From Halobacteriovorax sp. JY17 (lineage in GTDB: Bacteria > Bdellovibrionota > Bacteriovoracia > Bacteriovoracales > Bacteriovoracaceae), in NCBI RefSeq assembly GCF_002753895.1, contig NZ_NJER01000001.1, positions 1,240,910 to 1,304,909 on the forward strand: a stretch of 64,000 bases of DNA, written 5' to 3'. The notes under the pieces were generated by a model. It saw only the letters and a list, made by a program, of their open reading frames with translations. It was not told the origin of the DNA and did no database searches. Positions 26,919-35,678 of this stretch are shown here, one piece after another. The position numbers were made by a program, and so were the translations under genes. Within the stretch, counting starts at the first letter, position 1, and the number at the start of each line of letters is the position of its first letter.

Positions 26919-27743
26919 TTATTTCTTTGCTCTAAGTTCTGTGGAACTCAATGACATAAAGTCATGCTCTCCCAATATCTCGACTCTTAGATTAGGATTT
27001 ATTGCCAAAATTTCTTGGATAGCTCCCTCTATTTCAGTCTGTGAATGATTTCTATTTAAGACAAAAATACCTTCTAAAGAGTTGGCCAATTTTTCAACCT
27101 CTTTCCATTTTAGAAAAGTACAGAAATTATCGTCACCAATGAGAAGAAACTTCTTAGTAAACTCCGCTCTAGGGAGCCAGTCAACAGTTGGGTTTGGTTG
27201 CTCTAGTCCGTAAAAGCCAGGAAAGAGAGAGAACTGCGTTTCTTCAAACCTTCTTGCTAGCTCCATAAAAGATTTAAAGAAGCAATCTATCTCCATCTCT
27301 TCTTTCCAGGGATTACGATCTGGAACTATAACAACATTTTCAGATGGACATCTTCTAAGACATTCAGAATGTCCTTCGTGCCATGGATTGAAACTCCCAC
27401 CAAAGAAAGTGATAGTATCGTGATTAAAGCTTTCTTTTAAAAATAACTTTGGAAGAGGAGATTTTTCTCTTAAGAAGATTGGAAATAATTCTCCAAGACC
27501 TTCGCATACAATAGCCCCATCCCCTTTTGCAAAGTGAGAGATCGAAAGTAGCTCTCTCCACTTTAGTCCCTTAACTTCACTTGCTTCACTTTCATAAGAA
27601 AAGAAAGACCTTACACCTTCACGTTTAGAAAGCTCTTTCCCTCTAATATCTAAATGACTTGGTAGCGAAGGATTCTCTCCATCCTCTACTAAAATAAATA
27701 ATTTAGAATCTATTGTTGAAAAAAATGTAAATGCTTTACGCAC
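26919..27743 (-). CDS. NadD-like nucleotidyltransferase with N-terminal extension
   Basis: A 274-residue protein whose second half is a nicotinate-nucleotide adenylyltransferase type domain: FFGGSFNPWHEGH near residues 113-125, VVIVPDRNPWKEE near 135, WLPRAEFTKKFLLIGDDNF near 195, and a C-terminal SLSSTELRAKK matching the ISSTxIR motif. NadD makes NaAD in NAD synthesis. Residues 1-110 are an extra region that I do not recognise. GTG at 27743 is used: AAGGG lies ahead of it and it overlaps the rarD stop by 8 bases; a TTG two codons earlier is the alternative. No other NadD was seen here, but NAD-specific activity is not proven. Confidence 0.72.
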   Translation of the reverse strand: MRKAFTFFSTIDSKLFILVEDGENPSLPSHLDIRGKELSKREGVRSFFSYESEASEVKGLKWRELLSISHFAKGDGAIVCEGLGELFPIFLREKSPLPKLFLKESFNHDTITFFGGSFNPWHEGHSECLRRCPSENVVIVPDRNPWKEEMEIDCFFKSFMELARRFEETQFSLFPGFYGLEQPNPTVDWLPRAEFTKKFLLIGDDNFCTFLKWKEVEKLANSLEGIFVLNRNHSQTEIEGAIQEILAINPNLRVEILGEHDFMSLSSTELRAKK

Positions 27744-28623
27744 TCGCAACCCTTTGAGTTCTAGTAGAAGTAACTAAGTCAAAAGTATATATGATAAGCG
27801 CACCCCAAATCAAACTAAATGCATAAGCGTGTGATTTCGTAAAAAGTTCTCCGTAAACGAAGACAGCTAATATGAATTGAAGAGTTGGTGCAATATATTG
27901 TAGCAGACCTACGCTAATCAGAGGAATTTTCTTTACTGCATAATTGAAAGTCACAAGTGGTATTAAAGTAACAATTCCCGCAAGAGCTGCAAGAAATTGC
28001 TCACGGCTACTCACTTTGAAAAAAGATAGTCCCGCACCACTAAATTCTTTATAAAAGAAGTAGATCAAAATGGGTGTTAATGAGAGGAGCATTTCAAAGA
28101 ATAACCCCTCCATAGAAGGAATATTCATTCTCTTTCTTAAAAGTCCGTAGGTACCAAAAGTACAGGCTAAGAATAAAGAAATATCAATACGCCCAACTCC
28201 ACTTGAAAGAAGAATGACGAGGCCAAGAAAAGCAAGTACAACCGCAACTCTCTGCCTAGGCCTAAGTGTTTCCTTGAGAATAAAAACCCCAAGAGCAACA
28301 TTAATCAGAGGATTAATAAAGTAACCAATACTCGCCTCTAGAACATGTCCGCTACCTACGGCCCAAACGAAGACAAACCAATTAGAGAATATTAGCCCCG
28401 TTGTAAGATAGAGAGATTGTCTCTTCTTCTTTGTATCAATACATGCTTTAAGATTTCCCCAAGGCTTTTTGAATAGAATATAAACTAAGAATGTGAGAAC
28501 ACCCCAAAATATCCTATGACCTAAGAGCTCATAGGAATCAAATGCAGATAACTCTTTCCAATACAGAGCAATTAATCCCCAAAAACCAAAAGAAAATATA
28601 CCTGCAAGATAACCACTATTCAT
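27736..28623 (-). CDS. rarD: RarD-type drug/metabolite transporter (EamA)
   Basis: A 295-residue protein with ten predicted membrane helices in two EamA repeats. Family signatures are FSFGFWGLIALYWKELSAFDSYELLGHRI near residues 10-38, SNWFVFVWAVGSGHVLEASIGYFINPL near 80-106, and PLVTFNYAVKKIPLISVGLLQYIAPT near 222-247, all very typical of RarD. RarD proteins are permeases of uncertain substrate, with chloramphenicol sensitivity named in E. coli. It heads a minus-strand operon with the NadD-like and acyltransferase genes. Confidence 0.92.
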   Translation of the reverse strand: MNSGYLAGIFSFGFWGLIALYWKELSAFDSYELLGHRIFWGVLTFLVYILFKKPWGNLKACIDTKKKRQSLYLTTGLIFSNWFVFVWAVGSGHVLEASIGYFINPLINVALGVFILKETLRPRQRVAVVLAFLGLVILLSSGVGRIDISLFLACTFGTYGLLRKRMNIPSMEGLFFEMLLSLTPILIYFFYKEFSGAGLSFFKVSSREQFLAALAGIVTLIPLVTFNYAVKKIPLISVGLLQYIAPTLQFILAVFVYGELFTKSHAYAFSLIWGALIIYTFDLVTSTRTQRVASA

Positions 28624-28721
28624 GCTTAATTTATAGCAATTTCCAATCGTGAGGACTAGAGAAATTAGTTTTACAAGATTACTTTACATGGTACTTTACC
28701 TATAAGAGGTAAATAAGATTC

Positions 28722-29063
28722 ATGAAATTTTCAACAACAATAGAAGGGATTGATTTTAAGATTGAAATCAATAGAGACGAAAACTATAGGCCCTTTAACC
28801 CACTTTCAAGCTTTACCATACAAGACTTAGACGATCTACGAGAAGACCTCATCCGCGTCTACTCCATTGAAGTAACTACAACAAAGAAAGGTGAATCCCT
28901 AAAACACTATACAACTGGCCTTCTGATGTCATCTGACGAGGAGGAGATTCCAGAAGAATTAGAGGAAGCCCTTGCAGACTTTGGCATTATTGATCACATC
29001 CTAAAGCAGTGGAAACTAAGTGATTCCAACAACTTAAAGCCAGAGTGGGCCAAGGTTGATTAA
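28722..29063 (+). CDS. Hypothetical protein
   Basis: A 113-residue acidic, probably cytoplasmic protein with a two-strand start (KFSTTIEGIDFKIEI) and a Glu-rich stretch (DEEEIPEELEEAL near residues 74-86). It has no signal peptide and no recognised family. The AAGAGGT ribosome site (28704-28710) lies inside a 7-bp hairpin, TTTACCT/AGGTAAA (28695-28713), which could limit translation. It is divergent from rarD. Confidence 0.55.
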   Translation: MKFSTTIEGIDFKIEINRDENYRPFNPLSSFTIQDLDDLREDLIRVYSIEVTTTKKGESLKHYTTGLLMSSDEEEIPEELEEALADFGIIDHILKQWKLSDSNNLKPEWAKVD

Positions 29064-29163
29064 CTGTCAAAAATTCTAACACTGCAGTAATCATTTCACC
29101 ATTCCTAGAAGCTTGTCCAAGATTTCGCTATAAATAAGTATTAATTTATTTATAGGAAAATCA

Positions 29164-30621
29164 ATGAAAAAAAGTCTCTGTCTACTCATTCTACTTCTTT
29201 GCTCTTCAAATATTTGGAGCTCTGAGCTTGCACGCTTTGAGGAGAACTTAGAAAGAGTCGTTATAAGTAGAGATAAGTCCGAAGACACTCATCAGAAAAT
29301 TTATGAGCACACCCTAAACTTAGGTTCTTATAGTCTAGAATACCTATGGAATAGACCAAATGGTAATGGACTCTTTTTATATATTATCAAAGAGAGCTGG
29401 CAAGTATACTTAGAAGAAAGTGCTCCTTATCGTAGGGATCTTAAAAAGTCTCTAGATACAGTTTCAAGTCCAAAAGAATCACTGCGCGCCCTTCAGCTTA
29501 TTGAAAGAACTCAAGCACTCTACGATACCTATATGAATAATACTGAACTAAGACATATTCTTTTAGATCAATCTAATATTCTAAATAACTCCATCACAGA
29601 GTTCTTTAAAGAGGTTCTAGCTCATAAAGTGAATGAAGCACTTCCTGTTCTAATTAATAGAGCAAAGAAATTATCTGAGAAGGAAGAAAGTGCTTCTATT
29701 ATTTTATACAAGAGCAGTAGAAAAGAAGACCTATCAAACTTTGCAAGTCTGAAGAATTACTTTAGTGATTATGTTTCGACAATTCTATCAAGAACAACTT
29801 CAGGACTCAGCTCAGGGTTTGGCGCAATCGCAGGACCTATTGAATGGGGAGATGGTGGACAAATTAGAGATGATCAAGTTGCAAAAGATAAGATACTAAG
29901 AGGATTAAAACCTCTAGATATTATTTTTGAAAAGAAGTCTTATAAGCTAACAGACTATACTATTCCTGGTTATTGGGGACACAATGCTGTTTGGATAGGA
30001 ACCAAAGATCAACTCATTGAAATGGGTATTTGGAACGCAAGAGAGCTCGATCCATTTAGAGAGCAAATTGAAAAAGGCAATTCTATTTTTGAAATGAGAA
30101 AATGGGGAACAACTTTCGCAGAGTTTAACAAATGGATGGATCTAGATGATTACGCCCAAGTAAGAGTGAAAGGAATTTTAAAGAGATCTACTAAAGAAAT
30201 TTTAAAGGTTTATAAAATACTCGCAGAACAGATTGGAAAGAATTATGACTTCTCTTTCAATGCTGACACTGCTTTTAAAATTACCTGTTCTGAAATTATT
30301 TATCTCTCATACGGAGATGTGAAATGGCCTCTAGACTATATTCTAGGAAGAAATACTATTACTCCAAATGGAATGGCCGAAGCTATCTTCTATGAAAACT
30401 CTCCTCTCGAATATATCACTTTCGTTAAGGGTGATAGAAAGAATGGAGCCAAATTCTATACAAAGCAAGAATTCGGAAATCTTATGAACTTCACAATGCT
30501 TCCAAATGGCTCATTTGTTCAAAGATATAAGCAGTGCAGTGTCAAGCATGAGAGAAATCATAGACGTGCAATTAAATTAGTAAATAAATGTATAAATAAA
30601 ACTCGAACTCTTAGGCTGTAG
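29164..30621 (+). CDS. Secreted YiiX-like permuted NlpC/P60 cysteine hydrolase
   Basis: A 485-residue protein with a signal peptide (MKKSLCLLILLLCSSNIWS). After a 230-residue helical domain of unknown role comes a circularly permuted papain-like domain: LKPLDIIFEKK near residues 249, WGHNAVWIG with His273, a long insertion, then ITCSEIIYLSYGD with Cys375. In YiiX/YebB-like members the His comes first and the Cys last, as here. Substrates are often amide or ester bonds in cell walls or lipids. It begins a plus-strand operon with two more hydrolases and probably acts in the periplasm. Confidence 0.75.
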   Translation: MKKSLCLLILLLCSSNIWSSELARFEENLERVVISRDKSEDTHQKIYEHTLNLGSYSLEYLWNRPNGNGLFLYIIKESWQVYLEESAPYRRDLKKSLDTVSSPKESLRALQLIERTQALYDTYMNNTELRHILLDQSNILNNSITEFFKEVLAHKVNEALPVLINRAKKLSEKEESASIILYKSSRKEDLSNFASLKNYFSDYVSTILSRTTSGLSSGFGAIAGPIEWGDGGQIRDDQVAKDKILRGLKPLDIIFEKKSYKLTDYTIPGYWGHNAVWIGTKDQLIEMGIWNARELDPFREQIEKGNSIFEMRKWGTTFAEFNKWMDLDDYAQVRVKGILKRSTKEILKVYKILAEQIGKNYDFSFNADTAFKITCSEIIYLSYGDVKWPLDYILGRNTITPNGMAEAIFYENSPLEYITFVKGDRKNGAKFYTKQEFGNLMNFTMLPNGSFVQRYKQCSVKHERNHRRAIKLVNKCINKTRTLRL

Positions 30622-30637
30622 CGATCATAATAAGAGC

Positions 30638-31597
30638 ATGAATAAGGAATTTCCAGAAGCTATTGAAATACAGCAATTAATTTTGAATAGGCCATCGATT
30701 GCAAGTGTAGAAGTCATTCAGACTATCTCATTTAAAGGCTTAGATTATCCTATACACCAATTTAAAGTTGGAAACGCTCCCAACTCCTCTCCTACTCTCG
30801 TTCTAGTTGGAGGAGTTCATGGCCTAGAAAAGATTGGCACCCATGTTGTTATCTCTTACCTAAATTTTCTCTTCGAGCAATTAAAATGGAATAAGGATTT
30901 ACAAAATTTCTTTGATCAATTTAACCTCGTGGCCATTCCCATAGTTAACCCTGTTGGAGTCGCTCACAATAAAAGATCTAATGGTAATGGTATCGACCTT
31001 ATGAGAAATGCTCCAGTAGATGCGACAACCAAATCGCTCTTTCTCGTAGGTGGTCATAGAATTAGTCATCTCCTCCCTTGGTATAGAGGCAAGAAGAATA
31101 CTCCTATGCAATTAGAGTCAGAGACTCTTTGCAAAGTTATAAAAGAAATCATTAGTAAAACAAATAAGTGCCTTGTCATTGACTTTCACTCAGGCTTTGG
31201 ACTTAAAGACAGACTTTGGTATCCCTATGCAAAGAGTTCAGAGACTTTCCCTGCGATCGAGCAAGTTAATAAAATTCAAGAAGTCTTTGATCGAACAATT
31301 CCACACCACATTTATCAAATAGAACCCCAATCGGATCAATACACAACCCATGGAGACCTCTGGGATTACTTATTTGATTGGAAGGAAGAGAATTTTAAAG
31401 AACATGACTTCATTCCATGGACTCTTGAAATGGGCTCGTGGAATTGGTTAAAGAAGAATCCTATACAAATCTTTTCTAAACTAGGTTTTTTCAATCCCAT
31501 AAAGAATCATCGCTATGATAGAACGATGAGAAGACATTTATTATTAATTGATTTCTTTTCAAATATAACAAAGAATTGGGAAGTATGGAAAAAGTAA
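30638..31597 (+). CDS. M14-type zinc carboxypeptidase / deacylase
   Basis: A 319-residue zinc hydrolase. The ligands HxxE are in GGVHGLEKIG (His61, Glu64), with His184 in VIDFHSGFG as third ligand. NPVGVAHNKRSNGNGIDLMRN near residues 104-124 matches the substrate-binding Asn-Arg segment of M14 carboxypeptidases. A glutamate in PWTLEMGSW near 265 is the likely catalytic base. No signal peptide is seen, so it may be cytoplasmic. It is distant from classical carboxypeptidases and closer to DUF2817 or succinylglutamate-desuccinylase types. It lies between the YiiX-like gene and an alpha/beta hydrolase in one operon. Confidence 0.78.
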   Translation: MNKEFPEAIEIQQLILNRPSIASVEVIQTISFKGLDYPIHQFKVGNAPNSSPTLVLVGGVHGLEKIGTHVVISYLNFLFEQLKWNKDLQNFFDQFNLVAIPIVNPVGVAHNKRSNGNGIDLMRNAPVDATTKSLFLVGGHRISHLLPWYRGKKNTPMQLESETLCKVIKEIISKTNKCLVIDFHSGFGLKDRLWYPYAKSSETFPAIEQVNKIQEVFDRTIPHHIYQIEPQSDQYTTHGDLWDYLFDWKEENFKEHDFIPWTLEMGSWNWLKKNPIQIFSKLGFFNPIKNHRYDRTMRRHLLLIDFFSNITKNWEVWKK

Positions 31598-32334
31598 ATT
31601 GGGTCCTACTGAGAGGACTAGCAAGAGAAAAAGGCCATTGGGTTAACTTTGATACACAAATGAAAGATGCTTTTCAAGGCGAAGTTCTCTGCCTTGATTT
31701 ACCAGGTGCAGGAGACTCTCTCCACGAAGCCGTTCCTCTAAGTATAAAAGGAATGACTGACTTCATTAGGGCCAAGTGGTTAGTGCAAAGAGGGAATGAA
31801 AAGAAGTGGTCACTTCTTGCAATTTCTCTGGGAGGAATGATTGCCATGGATTGGTGTGCGAGGTACCCAAAAGACTTTGAACTACTAGTTACGATTAATT
31901 CTTCAACTAAGAAATTATCACTTCCCTTTGAAAGAATATCTCCCCTAGCAATAAAGTCTCTGGCCAAAACAATCTTTATTAATGATCCCCATAAAAGAGA
32001 GGAACTTATTCTTAATCTTATTACGAATCATGATAATGTAGATCAATCCATTGCAAAGGAATGGGGAGAGCTTGCAAAGAAGAGACAAATTAAGATTAGT
32101 AACTTCTTTAAGCAACTATTTGCTGCTTCAAAATTTAATCTTCCAAAGAAAATTCAAACTCCTTACCTCGTGCTCGCCTCTGAGAATGATCGATTTACAA
32201 ATTGTAAGTGTTCAAAGAAAATTTCGAAATACTTCAATGTTCCAATTCACCTCCACCCTACTGCTGGACATGACCTCCCCATTGATGATGGAGAATGGAT
32301 TATTGAGAAGATTAGAGACTTTAAAAAAAGTTAA
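31585..32334 (+). CDS. Alpha/beta hydrolase
   Basis: A 249-residue hydrolase-fold protein with nucleophile Ser81 in LLAISLGGMIAMDW (the G-x-S-x-G elbow begins with Ala), LDLPGAGDS near residues 38-46, a catalytic Asp in ASENDRFTN near 200 and His in TAGHDLPIDD near 228. This resembles BioH- or MhpC-type esterases, but the substrate is unknown. ATG 31585 is chosen over TTG 31576, with GGGAA upstream. It overlaps the M14-like gene by 13 bases, so expression is linked. Confidence 0.8.
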   Translation: MEKVNWVLLRGLAREKGHWVNFDTQMKDAFQGEVLCLDLPGAGDSLHEAVPLSIKGMTDFIRAKWLVQRGNEKKWSLLAISLGGMIAMDWCARYPKDFELLVTINSSTKKLSLPFERISPLAIKSLAKTIFINDPHKREELILNLITNHDNVDQSIAKEWGELAKKRQIKISNFFKQLFAASKFNLPKKIQTPYLVLASENDRFTNCKCSKKISKYFNVPIHLHPTAGHDLPIDDGEWIIEKIRDFKKS

Positions 32335-32900
32335 TAACAAGTACTTTCGTAGCGATAAACTTTCTTAATTAGAGTTTTCTGACCCAGAAACTGAGAAATA
32401 ATTTCACCCGTTTCATCGACATTTAGATTGAGCGTAATTAATTTCTGATGAATATTATTACTAAAACTAACTTCTTTCACCCCATTTCGAGAACGATATT
32501 CTATCCGACAGTTTCTATCTTCATCACAGGTAGTATATCTCTCGACCCAAGAACAATCCTCTTGCTCCCTAATAAGCTCCCCTTGAAATATAGTCGTACT
32601 GATCTTGGCATACACTCCATACTCTTGCCCTACTTGAGAAGAAGTCAGGCGTATTTCTCCCGCATAATCAGGAAGAGCTTGGTCTTTAGGTATTTTAAAG
32701 TCAAAGGAATGGTCTAAATACTCTATAGTAAAGAGTCGCTTAGACTTAAGAACTAAATTTACTGGAACAAGACCAGTAGTTAGCTCAATCTCTTCCCCAC
32801 CGTCTAATAAGGAGTAGGTAGTAAAATTATGTAACCCACCCTCAAGTGAGTTACACGATTGGAATACAAGAATTAAAAGAAATAATAAATACTTCTGCAA
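32331..32900 (-). CDS. Lipoprotein of unknown function
   Basis: A 189-residue protein starting at TTG with a lipoprotein signal (MQKYLLFLLILVFQSC, lipid on Cys16). The mature part looks beta-rich, with CSWVERYTTCDEDRNCRIEY near residues 119-138 containing three clustered cysteines. No family was recognised. It starts seven bases after the upstream secreted-protein gene, so both are probably one transcript. The 3' end slightly overlaps the convergent hydrolase gene. Confidence 0.6.
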   Translation of the reverse strand: MQKYLLFLLILVFQSCNSLEGGLHNFTTYSLLDGGEEIELTTGLVPVNLVLKSKRLFTIEYLDHSFDFKIPKDQALPDYAGEIRLTSSQVGQEYGVYAKISTTIFQGELIREQEDCSWVERYTTCDEDRNCRIEYRSRNGVKEVSFSNNIHQKLITLNLNVDETGEIISQFLGQKTLIKKVYRYESTCY

Positions 32901-32906
32901 TGGATC

Positions 32907-33263
32907 TTATCTTACAAATGCAAAGCAATTGGCGGAAATAGTTGGTCCATTATTCAAAGGCCCTGTAAAAACCTGTGATGTTTGACTTCTCACTCTACAA
33001 TTGTAGCGACAATCGAAAGTTCTCTTTGCAAGTTCAACTTGCCCAAATCTATTTCTAAAGTAAATGTCGTAAGTATAATTCATCACACGGATTGGTCTAT
33101 AAGAATCATTCCACAATTCACAAGTGAGTGTCGGACCATAGATAACATGTCCTTGAATAACTCTACCTCTCGACTTATCAGACTCTACTTCTTCACTAGA
33201 AAATGCTTCTACGCAAAGTAGAAGAATACTAAAAACCGCGACTAACCTAATTAGCTTGGCCAT
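32907..33263 (-). CDS. Small secreted cysteine-containing protein
   Basis: A 118-residue protein with a signal peptide (hydrophobic to about residue 19, cut near VEAFS-SEE). The mature 95 residues carry four cysteines (LTCELW, TFDCRYNCRVR, ANCFAFVR), enough for two disulfides, and a basic/aromatic beta-type pattern. GGAGTTTGAT precedes the ATG. No family was recognised. It is cotranscribed with the downstream lipoprotein. Confidence 0.6.
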   Translation of the reverse strand: MAKLIRLVAVFSILLLCVEAFSSEEVESDKSRGRVIQGHVIYGPTLTCELWNDSYRPIRVMNYTYDIYFRNRFGQVELAKRTFDCRYNCRVRSQTSQVFTGPLNNGPTISANCFAFVR

Positions 33264-33327
33264 ATCAAACTCCTTTTTGATTAAATATATATTTATTATG
33301 AGAACTAATAGATTAAATGAGAAATGA

Positions 33328-33365
33328 AAAAAACTGATAAAGCCTCACTTTTGAGAGTGAGGCTT
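33328..33365 (-). terminator. Intrinsic terminator after the small lipoprotein gene
   Basis: Perfect 10-bp arms AAGCCTCACT (33340-33349) and AGTGAGGCTT (33356-33365) enclose six bases. On the minus strand the hairpin is followed at a short distance by a run of T's. It lies 9 bases after the stop at 33375. Confidence 0.75.
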
Positions 33366-33374
33366 AGAGATTAA

Positions 33375-33638
33375 TTATTGGCATTTACCTTTTTGAACAT
33401 AGTTATTCTTTATCCGCATAACTTGCTTCTTGCTATACCAATGCTCGTTATGAGGTTCACCGTTAACAGAGAGCCTGTACCAGTTCTTGTTCCTTGAATG
33501 ATGCTCCACCGTGCATACTGGCTGATTGAGAGAGGCTACATGCCTCTCGGCCAATGCTGGTGAGTTTGAAGCAACATTTCCACTAGAACAAGACGCGAAC
33601 ATTAAACCCATAGCACTAAGTGCTAAAATCTTTTTCAT
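33375..33638 (-). CDS. Small lipoprotein, paralogue of the one at 36634
   Basis: An 87-residue lipoprotein (MKKILALSAMGLMFASC, lipid on Cys17). After a Ser/Ala-rich linker, the last 45 residues form a compact domain: CTVEHH, then YRLSVNGEPHNEHWYSKKQ and a final GKCQ. The same pattern (CSLEKH, YQVKINGKKINSHWYLKE, NKC) is found in the protein at 36634-36876 on the other strand, so the two are homologous. The paired cysteines probably make one disulfide. Function is unknown. It is monocistronic with its own terminator. Confidence 0.7.
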   Translation of the reverse strand: MKKILALSAMGLMFASCSSGNVASNSPALAERHVASLNQPVCTVEHHSRNKNWYRLSVNGEPHNEHWYSKKQVMRIKNNYVQKGKCQ

Positions 33639-33826
33639 TTTATTCCCCTTGTTTTCTGTAATTGACCTATCGATAATTCAAGAGAAATACTTTAGTATTT
33701 TAATCAAATACTCTCGTTTTAATTATTTTTAGAAAAATTTCGCCTTTTTCGTGACCATTATGGTCTTTTAATGTAAATATATTAGGTAATTATCTTTAAA
33801 TTTATTGTTATATGAGGAATGACTCT

Positions 33827-34060
33827 ATGAGTAATGAGAATGTAAAAGTTTATGAGACATCAATAGTTCCAAAAGGTGAAGTTATGGTTCCCGCCAGAAA
33901 TCACGAAATGGTGGCGACATCTCTACAAATTGAAGTAGTTCACATTCTGGTATTTTTCATAATCCTCTTTGCTATTTTTGCTGGACTTTGGAAATCTGCG
34001 GTTAAGGCCGAGAAAGATGAAGAAAATAGAGCAAACTCTACTGGTTTAAATCACAAGTAA
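33827..34060 (+). CDS. Small single-pass membrane protein
   Basis: A 77-residue protein with a polar N-terminus of about 40 residues, one membrane helix (about 36-58, VVHILVFFIILFAIFAGLW), and a short charged Lys/Glu tail. The ATG at 33827 has GAGGA nine bases upstream, so it is preferred to the ATG at 33812. Its stop is one base from the convergent dtd stop. No family was recognised. Confidence 0.6.
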   Translation: MSNENVKVYETSIVPKGEVMVPARNHEMVATSLQIEVVHILVFFIILFAIFAGLWKSAVKAEKDEENRANSTGLNHK

Positions 34061-34061
34061 G

Positions 34062-34496
34062 TTAGAATTCTAGAAAGAAGGTCACTGGCCCATCATTGCC
34101 TATAGTGACCTGCATATTTTCCCCAAAAATCCCTTTTTTCACAACGATACTCCGCTCTAATAGATTGCAGAATTTCTCAAAGAAATTATTAGCAAGTTCT
34201 GGCTCCATGGAATTATCAAAACTAGGTCTATTGCCTTTCTTTCCAGGCCAAGAGAGTGTGAATTGGCTGACGGCTAAAATTTCTCCACCAGACTTAGATA
34301 TATTCTCATTCATTCTTCCCTCAGAATCCGAAAAGATTCTTAAATTTAGTATTTTTTCAGCAGCTTTTTGGACTGATTGATCAGTATCACTCTTTTCCAT
34401 ACAAACTAAAAGTACCATTCCCTTAGGAATAGTACCTACGACTTCATTATTTACAGTGACTGAGGATTGGAGTGATCTTTGAACGACTATCTTCAT
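34062..34496 (-). CDS. dtd: D-aminoacyl-tRNA deacylase
   Basis: A 144-residue enzyme that removes D-amino acids (and glycine) from mischarged tRNA, preventing their use in protein. It begins MKIVVQRSLQSSVTVNNEVVG and shows the active-site SQFTLSW near residues 78-84, followed by GKKGNRPSFDNS near 86-97. The final NDGPVTFFLE is also diagnostic (family: NDGPVT). No chaperone or partner is needed. It is eight bases downstream of the FHA protein gene and may share its transcript. Confidence 0.95.
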   Translation of the reverse strand: MKIVVQRSLQSSVTVNNEVVGTIPKGMVLLVCMEKSDTDQSVQKAAEKILNLRIFSDSEGRMNENISKSGGEILAVSQFTLSWPGKKGNRPSFDNSMEPELANNFFEKFCNLLERSIVVKKGIFGENMQVTIGNDGPVTFFLEF

Positions 34497-34504
34497 ACTT
34501 TAAC

Positions 34505-35464
34505 TTAAGAAGCTACTCGGCTCTTTTTATACTTTAACATATCCGAATACTCTTCTTGGAGATTCTTATAATTATCAAATTCACTTTTAACTTTTCTTTG
34601 GAGATCCGCCTTCACTTCATCTAAATTCTTGGCTCTAAAAAATTCAAGCTCTTTTGAAAGTTTCTCTTCAACAATTTCATCATTTTCAAGACATTCAAAA
34701 ATTAATTCGAGCCTCTTTACCTCTTCTACTTTACTTTGAATTTCTTCGATATCTTTCTTCCAATTATTAATTTTTTCCTGAGCTTCCCTAATAGAATTAT
34801 TAATCTCATTTATTGAGAAATTAAAGCTCTTATGATCTTCTTCAATTTTTATCTTATCTTCGTACTTTGCATTCCTTAGCTCTTGTCTACTATTTTCAAT
34901 TTTCATCATCAAGCTGTCATATTCTTTAGAGACTGCATTTCTGTTTTCAATCTCAGTTAAAGCTAATCTTAATGCTTGCTCATATTCATCAACTAAGGCC
35001 TTTGACTTCTTTAATTCAGCAAGAGGATTTCCCTTCTTATTACTTCCAAGAGAAAGGTTGATTCCTTTATAGTCTGAAGGCTCTCCAAGCATTTCATCAA
35101 CAATATCTGCCGTATTTGAAATCGTCAGAGTTCTTGTTATTTCTGGAATGTGGAAAGTCTCTATTGGCTCAAAAAAGAAGTAGAATTGCTGTTCACCAAA
35201 CTTTACCTTATCTTTAAGAGATAATTTCATTTCTTGATTAGGCGAAACTTCGGCACCATTTAGCTTTGTTCGATTTGAAGACTCAAGATCGATGATATAA
35301 ACATCATCTTTCTTAACGACGACCTTAAAATGCACACCACTCACTCTATGATCGATAACAGAGTAGTCACACTCCTTATTTCTTCCAAAAGTCATATTAT
35401 CACTTAACTCTATGACTACTTCTTTAGTTGAATCAAAAAAGAATGGTACTGCTTTATCTGACAC
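34505..35464 (-). CDS. FHA-domain protein with coiled-coil tail
   Basis: A 319-residue cytoplasmic protein. The N-terminal FHA domain shows MTFGRNKECDYSV near residues 23-35, RVSGVHFKV near 40-48 and DLESSNRTKLNG near 58-69, the phosphothreonine-binding loops. Residues 145-315 are almost all charged heptad-like sequence, a long coiled coil. Such proteins act as phospho-dependent scaffolds, and secretion and cell-cycle roles are common. It starts at GTG behind GGGAGG. No Ser/Thr kinase is in this window, so its partner is unknown. Confidence 0.85.
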   Translation of the reverse strand: MSDKAVPFFFDSTKEVVIELSDNMTFGRNKECDYSVIDHRVSGVHFKVVVKKDDVYIIDLESSNRTKLNGAEVSPNQEMKLSLKDKVKFGEQQFYFFFEPIETFHIPEITRTLTISNTADIVDEMLGEPSDYKGINLSLGSNKKGNPLAELKKSKALVDEYEQALRLALTEIENRNAVSKEYDSLMMKIENSRQELRNAKYEDKIKIEEDHKSFNFSINEINNSIREAQEKINNWKKDIEEIQSKVEEVKRLELIFECLENDEIVEEKLSKELEFFRAKNLDEVKADLQRKVKSEFDNYKNLQEEYSDMLKYKKSRVAS

Positions 35465-35678
35465 GGTGGAAATCCTCCCAAATGGTAAAACTAATAATAT
35501 ATCTTATATATTAGTATATAATTCTATCGGTCATTCTCCTGTATAATTTAGAAAAGAATCATAAGACGTTGTTTTTTCATTGATTATTACTAATTGGTAA
35601 GCAAAGAACAATTGGCATTACTAAATAAAATACCCTTTTATGTCGATAAACTAAAGAAAAGATATTTCTGGAGAAGTA

